Positions 37,180 through 43,723 of a DNA stretch of 64,000 nt are shown in pieces (positions within the stretch are counted from its first letter, which is position 1; each line of letters begins with the position of its first letter). The position numbers and the translations under genes are program-made. Origin of the DNA: Halovulum marinum (GTDB taxonomy: Bacteria; Pseudomonadota; Alphaproteobacteria; Rhodobacterales; Rhodobacteraceae); assembly GCF_009697225.1 (NCBI RefSeq), contig NZ_WIND01000002.1:1-64000 (forward strand), read 5' to 3'. The notes under the pieces are model-generated. The model had not been told where the DNA came from and did no database searches. It saw only the letters and a list, made by a program, of their open reading frames with translations.

Positions 37180-38430
37180 ATGCGGTATTCGGGCTGGCAG
37201 GTGATCGCCAAGGGATTGCGCGGCCAGCGCGGCTGGCAGCCGGCCTGGCGCGACCCGGCACCGAAACTCGCCTATCAGGTCATCATCATCGGCGCCGGCG
37301 GGCACGGGCTGGCGACCGCCTACTACCTGGCGAAGAACCACGGCATCACCGATGTCGCGGTGCTGGAGCGCGGCTGGCTGGGCGGCGGCAACGTCGGGCG
37401 CAACACCACCATCGTGCGCGCCAACTACCACCTCGACGGCAACACCGAGTTCTATTCCCACTCGCTGAAGCTGTGGGAGGGGCTGGAGCAGGAGCTGAAC
37501 TACAACGTGATGATGTCCCAGCGCGGGATCATCAACCTGGCGCATTCCGACGGGCAGATGGACTTCTATGCCCGGCGCGGCAACGCGATGCGGATGCAGG
37601 GCGACGATGCCGAACTGCTGGACCGCGACCGCGTGCGCCGGGCGTATCCCGGCCTGAACCACGACAACCCGCGTTTTCCGATCCTCGGCGGGCTGCGCCA
37701 GCGACGGGCCGGGACCGCGCGCCATGACGCCGTTGCCTGGGGCTTCGCGCGCGGCGCGGACCGGCGCGGCGTGGACCTGGTCCAGAATTGCGAGGTGACC
37801 GGGTTCCGGATCGAACGCGGCCGGGTGACAGGGGTCGAGACGACGCGCGGTTTCATCGGCGCGGGCAAGGTCGGCATGGCCGTCGCCGGGCGGACCAGCC
37901 AGGTCGCGCAGATGGCCGGGCTGCGTTTGCCGATCGAAAGCCATGTGCTGCAGGCCTTCGTCACCGAGGGGCTGAAGCCGGTGCTGCCGGGGGTCGTCAC
38001 CTTCGGCATGGGGCATTTCTACATCAGCCAGTCGGACAAGGGCGGGCTGGTCTACGGCGGCGATCTGGACTTCTACAACTCCTACGCCGCGCGGGGCAAC
38101 CTGCCGATGATCGAGCATGTGCACGAGGCCGGCATGGCGCTGATGCCGATGCTGGGCCGGGCGCGGATGCTGCGGCACTGGGGCGGGATCATGGACATGA
38201 GCATGGACGGCTCGCCGATCATCGACCGCACGCCCATCGACGGGCTCTACCTGAACGGCGGCTGGTGCTATGGCGGCTTCAAGGCGACGCCGGCCAGCGG
38301 CTGGTGCTTCGCGCACCTGATCGCCACCGACCGCCCCTCGCCGCACGCGATGCGGCTGCGGCTGGACCGGTTCGAGACCGGCCATGTCCTGGACGAGGAG
38401 GGGACCGGTGCCCAGCCCAACAAGCACTAG
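37180..38430 (+). CDS. soxB: Sarcosine oxidase, beta subunit
   Basis: This 416-residue FAD/FMN flavoprotein of the DAO family has the Rossmann dinucleotide motif GAGGHGLATAYYLAKNHG (about residues 34-51), then GGGNVGRNTTIVRANYH, which is highly conserved in heterotetrameric sarcosine oxidase beta chains. It oxidatively demethylates sarcosine together with the alpha, gamma and delta chains. The start follows GGGGAGAG. It is the first gene of soxBDAG, with the delta gene 9 bp downstream. GWCYGGFKATPASGW near the C-terminus is the substrate/FAD closing segment. Confidence 0.97.
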   Translation: MRYSGWQVIAKGLRGQRGWQPAWRDPAPKLAYQVIIIGAGGHGLATAYYLAKNHGITDVAVLERGWLGGGNVGRNTTIVRANYHLDGNTEFYSHSLKLWEGLEQELNYNVMMSQRGIINLAHSDGQMDFYARRGNAMRMQGDDAELLDRDRVRRAYPGLNHDNPRFPILGGLRQRRAGTARHDAVAWGFARGADRRGVDLVQNCEVTGFRIERGRVTGVETTRGFIGAGKVGMAVAGRTSQVAQMAGLRLPIESHVLQAFVTEGLKPVLPGVVTFGMGHFYISQSDKGGLVYGGDLDFYNSYAARGNLPMIEHVHEAGMALMPMLGRARMLRHWGGIMDMSMDGSPIIDRTPIDGLYLNGGWCYGGFKATPASGWCFAHLIATDRPSPHAMRLRLDRFETGHVLDEEGTGAQPNKH

Positions 38431-38439
38431 GCGGCGGAC

Positions 38440-38700
38440 ATGCGCCTGACCTGCCCGCTCTGCGGCGACCGCGACAGCCGGGAGTTCAGCTATCTCGGCT
38501 CGGCGACGCTGTCGGACCGGCCCGCCGATGATGCGCCGTTCGACGCCTGGCACGAATATGTGCACCTGCGCGACAACCCCGCGGGGCCGAACGCCGAGCT
38601 TTGGCATCACGTCTCGGGCTGCTCGGCCTGGCTGCATGTCGTGCGGGATACGCGAAATCACCAGGTGCTCTCGATCCGGCTGGCGGAGGAGGGTGCATGA
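38440..38700 (+). CDS. soxD: Sarcosine oxidase, delta subunit
   Basis: This 86-residue zinc-binding subunit has ligand positions CPLCG (residues 5-9) and HHVSGCSAW near residue 57, with WHEYVHLRDNPAGPNAELW between them. This matches the small SoxD chain, which stabilises the complex. It overlaps soxA by 4 bp (ATGA), indicating coupled translation. Confidence 0.97.
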   Translation: MRLTCPLCGDRDSREFSYLGSATLSDRPADDAPFDAWHEYVHLRDNPAGPNAELWHHVSGCSAWLHVVRDTRNHQVLSIRLAEEGA

Positions 38701-41627
38701 GGCTGGAAACCGGTGGCCTGATCGACCGCGCCGCGCCGCTGGGCTTCCGCTTCGACGGGCGGGAATACTCCGGGTTTCAGGGCGACACGCTGGCCTCGGC
38801 GCTGCTGGCCGGCGGAGTGCGGCTGATGGGCCGCAGCTTCAAGTACCACCGGCCGCGCGGCGTGCTGAGCGCCGGCTCGGACGAGCCGAACGCGCTGATG
38901 GAGGTCGGTACCGGCGCGCGCCGCCGGCCGAACACCCGCGCCACGGTGCAGGAGCTTTACGAGGGGCTGGAGGCGCGCAGCCAGAACCGCTGGCCCTCGC
39001 TGGCGTGGGATGCGGGGCAGGTGAGCGACCTGTTGGCACCGTTCCTCGGCGCCGGGTTCTACTACAAGACCTTCATGTGGCCCGCCGCCTTCTGGGAGAG
39101 GGTCTACGAGCCGCTCATCCGCCGCGCCGCCGGGCTGGGGCGGCTGTCGGGGAAGCGCGACCCGGACGCCTGCGACAAGGCCTTCGCGCATTGCGACCTG
39201 CTGGTGATCGGCGCCGGACCCGCCGGGTTGATGGCGGCGCTGATGGCGGCGGAAGCCGGGGCGCGGGTGATCCTTGCCGACGAGGATTGCCGCCCCGGCG
39301 GCCGTCTGCTGGCCGAGCGGGAGCAGGTGGACGGCGCGCCCGGACACGCATGGGCGGCGGAGCTGTGGGACGCGCTGGCGCAGATGCCCAACGTCACGCC
39401 GATGCCGCGCACCACGGTCACCGGGGCCTATGACGGCGGCACCTTCGGTGCGCTGGAGCGGGTGGCCGAGCACATGGCCCGGCCGCCCGAGGCGGCGCCG
39501 CGCCTGACCTTCTGGCGGATCGCGGCGCGGCGGGCGATCCTGGCCGCGGGTGCGCTGGAGCGTCCGGTCGCCTTCCCGCACAACGACCGGCCCGGGGTGA
39601 TGCTTGCGGGTGCGGCGCGGGCCTATGCCAACCGCTGGGCCGTCGCGCCGGGCCGGCGGGTAGCAGTGTTCACCAACAATGACGACGGTTGGCGGACGGC
39701 GCGGGACCTTTCGGCGCAGGGTATCGAGGTCGCGGCACTGATCGACTCGCGCGCGGGCGTCACCCCGCCCGAGGGGCCGTGGCAGCTGATGACCGGCACG
39801 CATGTGACCGACACGCGCGGGCGGCTGGGGCTGCGTGCCGTGCAGACCCGTGACGGCGGCGGGCGGCACCGCTGGCTGGAAGTGGACACGCTGGCGGTCT
39901 CGGGCGGGTGGAACCCGGCGCTGCACCTGACTTGCCACATGAACGGGCGGCCGCGGTGGAACCCCGCGATTCACGCCTTCGTGCCCGCGTCCGATGCGGT
40001 GCCGGGGCTGGACGTGGCGGGTGCGGCGCTGGGCCAGTTCTCGACCCGCGGCGCGATGAAATCCGGGCAGTACCGCGCCCGCAAGGCGCTGGAGGCGCTG
40101 GGCTTCGAGCCGCCCTCGATCCCCGTGCCCAACGCAGAGGATACGCCGCCGCGCCTGTCGCCGCTGTGGCAGGTGCCGCGCACCAGGGGGCGCGCATGGC
40201 TGGATTTCCAGAACGACGTGACGGTTAAGGACGTGGCGCTGGCCCATGCCGAGAATTTCCGCTCGGTCGAGCACATGAAACGCTATACCACGCTGGGGAT
40301 GGCGACCGATCAGGGCAAGTCGGCGAATGTCGGGGCGCTGGGCGTGATGGCGGATCTGGCGGGGCGCGAGATCGCGCAGATCGGCACCACGACCTTCCGC
40401 CCGCCGTACACGCCGATCGATATCGCCGCGCTGGGGGCGGGGGCCGACGGGCGGGGCTTCGCGCCGCACCGGCTGCCGCCCAGCCATGCCTACGGGCTCG
40501 AACGGGGCGCACCCACGGTCGAGGCGGGGCTATGGCACCGGGCCGCCTATTACCCGCGGGAGGGCGAGACGCACTGGCGCGAAAGCTGCGACCGCGAGGC
40601 GCGGATGGTGCGGCAGGCGGTGGGCGTCTGCGACGTCACCTCGCTTGGCAAGATCGACGTGCAAGGCACTGATGCGGCGGCGTTTCTGGATCGCGTCTAT
40701 GCCAATACCATGTCCACGCTGAAGCCGGGGCGCGTGCGCTACGGGCTGATGTTGCGCGACGATGGCTTCGTGATGGACGACGGCACTTGCGCGCGGCTGG
40801 GGCCGGAGCATTTCGTGGTGACCACGACCACCGCCGCCGCCGGTCAGGTGATGGCGCACCTGGAGTTCTGCGCACAATGCCTGTGGCCGCAATTGGACGT
40901 GGCACTGGTCTCGGTCACCGAGGCGTGGGCGCAATGCGCCATCGCCGGACCGAAGTCGCGGGACCTGGTCGACGGGCTGCTCGACGCCCCCTTGGGCGCG
41001 TTTCCCTTCATGGCCTGCGGCGAGGTTTCGGTCCGGGGTGTCGGCGCGCGGCTGTTCCGGATCTCGTTCTCGGGCGAGCATGCCTACGAACTGGCCGTGC
41101 CCGCGCGGTACGGCGACGCGCTGTTCCGGCGGCTGGTCGACCGCGCCGAGACGCTGGGCGGCGGACCCTACGGGATGGAGGCGCTGAACGTGCTGCGGAT
41201 CGAGAAGGGCCTGCTGACCCATGCCGAACTGCACGGACGCACCACGGCGGACGACCTGGGGCTGGGACGGATGGTGAAGCCGGGCAGCATCGGCCACCGG
41301 ATGAGGGAACGCGCGGGCCTGTCGGGGCGCTGGCGCGAGCAGCTGGTGGGGCTTGAGGCAGTGGAGCCGGGCGCGCGGCTGAACGGCGGTGCGCGGCTGG
41401 TGGCGGCCGGCGCGGCGCAGGTCCGGCAGATGGACCAGGGATATGTGACCTCGGTCTGCTGGTCGCCGCAGCTGGACCGCTATATCGCGCTGGGCTTCCT
41501 GCGCGACGGGCGCAACCGGACCGGAGAGGTGCTGGACATCGTCGACCACATGCGCAGCGGCGCGGCGCAGGCGCAGGTCGTGCCGCTGCCGTTCTTCGAT
41601 CCGGAAGGAGGCCGCCTGCGTGCCTGA
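38697..41627 (+). CDS. soxA: Sarcosine oxidase, alpha subunit
   Basis: This 976-residue chain combines an N-terminal 2Fe-2S-ferredoxin-like segment (FRFDGREYSGFQGDTLASAL) with no cluster cysteines, an NAD/FAD domain (LLVIGAGPAGLMAALMAAEAG, about 170-190, and RPGGRLL), and a C-terminal GcvT-like folate-binding domain from about residue 600 to the end (RQAVGVCDVTSLGKIDVQG). The GcvT part accepts the methylene group from sarcosine to form 5,10-methylene-THF. No glyA, folD or purU gene is adjacent. The SoxG start lies within its end. Confidence 0.97.
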   Translation: MRLETGGLIDRAAPLGFRFDGREYSGFQGDTLASALLAGGVRLMGRSFKYHRPRGVLSAGSDEPNALMEVGTGARRRPNTRATVQELYEGLEARSQNRWPSLAWDAGQVSDLLAPFLGAGFYYKTFMWPAAFWERVYEPLIRRAAGLGRLSGKRDPDACDKAFAHCDLLVIGAGPAGLMAALMAAEAGARVILADEDCRPGGRLLAEREQVDGAPGHAWAAELWDALAQMPNVTPMPRTTVTGAYDGGTFGALERVAEHMARPPEAAPRLTFWRIAARRAILAAGALERPVAFPHNDRPGVMLAGAARAYANRWAVAPGRRVAVFTNNDDGWRTARDLSAQGIEVAALIDSRAGVTPPEGPWQLMTGTHVTDTRGRLGLRAVQTRDGGGRHRWLEVDTLAVSGGWNPALHLTCHMNGRPRWNPAIHAFVPASDAVPGLDVAGAALGQFSTRGAMKSGQYRARKALEALGFEPPSIPVPNAEDTPPRLSPLWQVPRTRGRAWLDFQNDVTVKDVALAHAENFRSVEHMKRYTTLGMATDQGKSANVGALGVMADLAGREIAQIGTTTFRPPYTPIDIAALGAGADGRGFAPHRLPPSHAYGLERGAPTVEAGLWHRAAYYPREGETHWRESCDREARMVRQAVGVCDVTSLGKIDVQGTDAAAFLDRVYANTMSTLKPGRVRYGLMLRDDGFVMDDGTCARLGPEHFVVTTTTAAAGQVMAHLEFCAQCLWPQLDVALVSVTEAWAQCAIAGPKSRDLVDGLLDAPLGAFPFMACGEVSVRGVGARLFRISFSGEHAYELAVPARYGDALFRRLVDRAETLGGGPYGMEALNVLRIEKGLLTHAELHGRTTADDLGLGRMVKPGSIGHRMRERAGLSGRWREQLVGLEAVEPGARLNGGARLVAAGAAQVRQMDQGYVTSVCWSPQLDRYIALGFLRDGRNRTGEVLDIVDHMRSGAAQAQVVPLPFFDPEGGRLRA

Positions 41628-42126
41628 GCTTGACGCGACCCCGCCGGTCGGATTCGCGCCGTGCCGCTACGGACAGGCTGCGCTTGCGCCGATGCCGTGG
41701 GTTCGGATCACGTCCGCGGTTCCGCTGGCGAGCGCCGGCCACGACCTTCCGCCGCCGGGGATGAGTGCGATCCTGGGCGGGGCGCGGGTGCTGTGGATGG
41801 GCCGTGCGCTGTGGTTCGTGCTGGGCGCGGCGCCCGACCTGCCGGGCATGGCGCTCAGCGATCAGTCCGACGGCTGGGCCGGGTTCCGGCTGACCGGGGC
41901 GGGGACACGGGCGGTGCTGGCGCGGCTGTGCCCGCTGGACCTGCACCCTGCGGTCTTCCCCGAAGGCGCCACCGCGCGCAGTGAACTGGCGCACATGGCC
42001 GCCTCGATCACCGCCGAGGCGGACGGCTACCTGATCCTGGTGATGCGCTCGTTCGCCGGCACGGCGCTGGACGAGCTTGAGACCGCGATGCGATCGGTCG
42101 CGGCGCAGGATGCGATCGGAGGCTGA
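41620..42126 (+). CDS. soxG: Sarcosine oxidase, gamma subunit
   Basis: This 168-residue subunit begins with a GTG at 41620 inside the soxA end (8-bp overlap), preceded by GGAAGGAGG. The C-terminal part reads SITAEADGYLILVMRSFAGTALDELE, the usual end of SoxG. It holds the structural GcvT-like fold paired with SoxA. It is the last gene of the operon; after it the sequence abruptly becomes an AT-rich, tRNA-flanked block. Confidence 0.93.
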   Translation: MPELDATPPVGFAPCRYGQAALAPMPWVRITSAVPLASAGHDLPPPGMSAILGGARVLWMGRALWFVLGAAPDLPGMALSDQSDGWAGFRLTGAGTRAVLARLCPLDLHPAVFPEGATARSELAHMAASITAEADGYLILVMRSFAGTALDELETAMRSVAAQDAIGG

Positions 42127-42136
42127 AGAGGATTTA

Positions 42137-42174
42137 TGGTACCGACTCCCCGGATTGAGCGGGGGACCTCTAGA
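42137..42174 (-). pseudogene. Decayed copy of the tRNA-His 3' half
   Basis: Read on the minus strand this shows TAGAGGTC, then a T-arm CCCCG-CTCAATC-CGGGG with a perfect 5-bp stem, then AGTCGGT-A-CCA. The last 11 nt and the eight before the T-arm are identical to the tRNA-His gene at 42754-42830, while the T-arm stem differs. The 5' half is not recognisable. This looks like a second copy of a tRNA 3' end, as left by site-specific integration into a tRNA gene, or a degraded tandem duplicate. Confidence 0.6.
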
Positions 42175-42753
42175 GCTTGAAGAATTGAGCGACCGGGCCC
42201 GACCTGCTGTTAGGCCGAAGAAGTGAACTTCTGACGACGGGCATACCTAGGGGCTTCCTGTCTGATATTGTGGTGATGACGGCAGCTGTAGGGCGCGAAC
42301 GCGAATTCTTCCCGACCGAGCTTCAGTACTTCGCATTTTGCGTGTGTCCGTCCGAATATATATTAAATTTATTCTAAACTATTTAGACAATCTGAGTATT
42401 CATCCGCGAAAATGAGTACATTTTCCATGTATTCCTTGTAGTACATTTCACACTTTACAGATTGGCCGTTTACGAATGAATTCATTTGGTCCTGCAAGCT
42501 GATCCCTACCTGCGGTTTATAATTTACCAAATCGACAATTGACCTCGTCATCTTCACGATAATATTCCCGCGGTATTGGCTGATATGATGGAGCGCAGTA
42601 TGTCGGAATATTCCCTTCAATTCAAAGTGCAAGTTGTTTGCCACGATCCTGAGTACATTTAGGCAGGGCGCGCCTACACGATGCCTACACAAGCCGAGTG
42701 GGCCCCGCCGTGACGTCGTTAACCGCATAACGCTCTGAGTTTTTGGGTTTTTT
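42175..42753. mobile_element. AT-rich block between tRNA-His and its partial copy (putative integrated-element scar)
   Basis: About 580 bp, AT-rich in the middle (42340-42660), bounded on one side by the 3' end of tRNA-His and on the other by a partial repeat of that 3' end. No integrase or other mobility gene is left. One AT-rich open frame is present (42369-42728). Position, composition and flanking repeats together suggest a genomic island reduced to a remnant. Confidence 0.5.
42369..42728 (-). CDS. Possible AT-rich hypothetical protein in the tRNA-flanked block
   Basis: The minus-strand frame encodes up to 119 residues from an ATG at 42728. The C-terminal 85 residues (from LRIVANNLHFELKG through FADEYSDCLNSLE) have ordinary protein-like composition with no Arg/Pro artefacts, unlike shadow frames elsewhere. 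The N-terminal 35 residues are Arg-rich and doubtful; the real start may be further in. No family was recognised. It could be a truncated gene of the integrated element. Confidence 0.4.
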   Translation of the reverse strand: MRLTTSRRGPLGLCRHRVGAPCLNVLRIVANNLHFELKGIFRHTALHHISQYRGNIIVKMTRSIVDLVNYKPQVGISLQDQMNSFVNGQSVKCEMYYKEYMENVLIFADEYSDCLNSLE

Positions 42754-42830
42754 TGGTACCGACTGCTGGAATCGAACCAGCGACCTCTAGATCCACAATC
42801 TAGCGCTCTAACCAACTGAGCTAAGTCGGC
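42754..42830 (-). tRNA. tRNA-His (anticodon GTG)
   Basis: The minus strand folds into a 77-nt tRNA including encoded CCA: acceptor GCCGACT/AGTCGGT, D-arm GCTCAGTTGGTTAGAGC, anticodon arm CTAGA-TTGTGGA-TCTAG with GTG, and T-arm GCTGG-TTCGATT-CCAGC. Position 73 is A, and the base preceding G1 is T, so the usual tRNA-His G-1:C73 pair is not encoded. Atypical tRNA-His of this kind is known from a group of alphaproteobacteria, whose histidyl-tRNA synthetase is adapted to it. Confidence 0.95.
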
Positions 42831-42941
42831 ACCGTGGCGCGCGTGGTACCTCCAGCCGGGGCGGATTGCAAGACCCTCCGCCTTGCATTTGCGCGCGCCC
42901 GGGCTTAGGTCAGCCGCCGTTGCAAGCGAAGGGGCGGCGCC

Positions 42942-43139
42942 ATGGGCATCAACACCGAATCCGATACCGAGGCCGGTCTGCAGATCGGCCCGACCGACCA
43001 TGGAATGGTGCGGCTCTACGTCTTCGGCGATGCCGTGGACCTGCCGCTGGATTTCGACCCGGACGAGGCCGACGAGATCGCCGAGGAACTGCGCATCGCC
43101 GCGGCCCAGGCGCGCAAGGTCAAGACCCGCAGGAAGTGA
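42942..43139 (+). CDS. Small conserved protein, DUF6324-like
   Basis: This is a 65-residue acidic protein with NTESDTEAGLQIGPTDHGMV and LPLDFDPDEADEIAEELR, the pattern of a small family conserved in Rhodobacterales. An AAGGGG precedes the ATG. It has no membrane segment and no known role. It is convergent with mmcB. Confidence 0.8.
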   Translation: MGINTESDTEAGLQIGPTDHGMVRLYVFGDAVDLPLDFDPDEADEIAEELRIAAAQARKVKTRRK

Positions 43140-43155
43140 GGCGCGGCACGCGCGC

Positions 43156-43587
43156 TCAGAACGCGGCGTCCTCGAGCCGGCGCAGGCGTTCGGCGGCGGT
43201 GCGCGCCAGCTTCAGCGTCACTGCCTTGCGCCGGGCCGGGGCGAGCCGCGACTCGGGCCCTTCGCGCAGGATCTCGGCGTCCCAGGCGTCGGCCAGGATC
43301 AGCCCGGTGCCGTCCGGCAGCAACTCCTGCGGGAAGTCGGCGTCGACCGCCCAGAAGAAGCGGTCGCACCACGGCAGATAGCCGTCCCACTTGTGATCGG
43401 CCATGAAGTCGGCGCGGCAGGACTTGCATTCGACCACCCAGATCTCCCCGCTGCGGCCTATGGCGGCGATATCGACGCGCAGGCCGCGCGTCGGCACGAA
43501 CTCCGGCACGCAGGCGAAGCCGAGACTTTCGAGATGGCGGCTGACGCCGCGGGTCAGGCGCTGGCCGGGTAACAGGTCGTAGTCCAT
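43156..43587 (-). CDS. mmcB: MmcB-family DNA repair protein
   Basis: This 143-residue protein has a PD-(D/E)XK-like nuclease fold: VDIAAIGRSGEIWVVECKSCRADF contains the D...E-x-K pattern (GLRVDI, VVECK). MmcB was identified as an SOS-induced mitomycin-C resistance protein in Caulobacter. The ATG at 43587 is chosen over a TTG at 43623. The SOS promoter (LexA box 43600-43614) ends just upstream and fits a leaderless transcript beginning at this ATG. No SD sequence is present, as expected for that. Confidence 0.88.
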   Translation of the reverse strand: MDYDLLPGQRLTRGVSRHLESLGFACVPEFVPTRGLRVDIAAIGRSGEIWVVECKSCRADFMADHKWDGYLPWCDRFFWAVDADFPQELLPDGTGLILADAWDAEILREGPESRLAPARRKAVTLKLARTAAERLRRLEDAAF

Positions 43588-43594
43588 GTGCACG

Positions 43595-43623
43595 AATATG
43601 AACAATAGGTGAACATGTCGCAA
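43595..43623 (-). promoter_or_regulatory. SOS promoter of mmcB with a LexA box
   Basis: On the minus strand: -35 TTGCGA (43618-43623), 17-bp spacer, -10 CATATT (43595-43600), then 7 nt to the ATG, so transcription would start at the A of the start codon. The spacer contains GTTC-N7-GTTC (43600-43614; GAAC-AATAGGT-GAAC on the plus strand), the exact alphaproteobacterial LexA site. LexA bound there would cover the -10 and the spacer. Confidence 0.85.
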
Positions 43624-43636
43624 GGCTTCGTCCGGT

Positions 43637-43708
43637 GATCCGGCGGAGGCGCTGGCGCGCCGCGGTTCTTTCCCCCCAGTTCCGCCTTGCGGCGCAACCG
43701 GGGCCCCG
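43637..43708 (+). repeat. Two-hairpin intergenic repeat, copy B
   Basis: This copy has GATCCGGCGGAGGCGCTGGCGCGCC, a spacer, then CCCCCAGTTCCGCCTTGCGGCGCAACCGGGG. The stem of the second hairpin is imperfect on its left side. It lies between the mmcB promoter and the 3' end of the glycosyltransferase gene. Confidence 0.75.
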
Positions 43709-43723
43709 TCGGATGCCGCGCTG

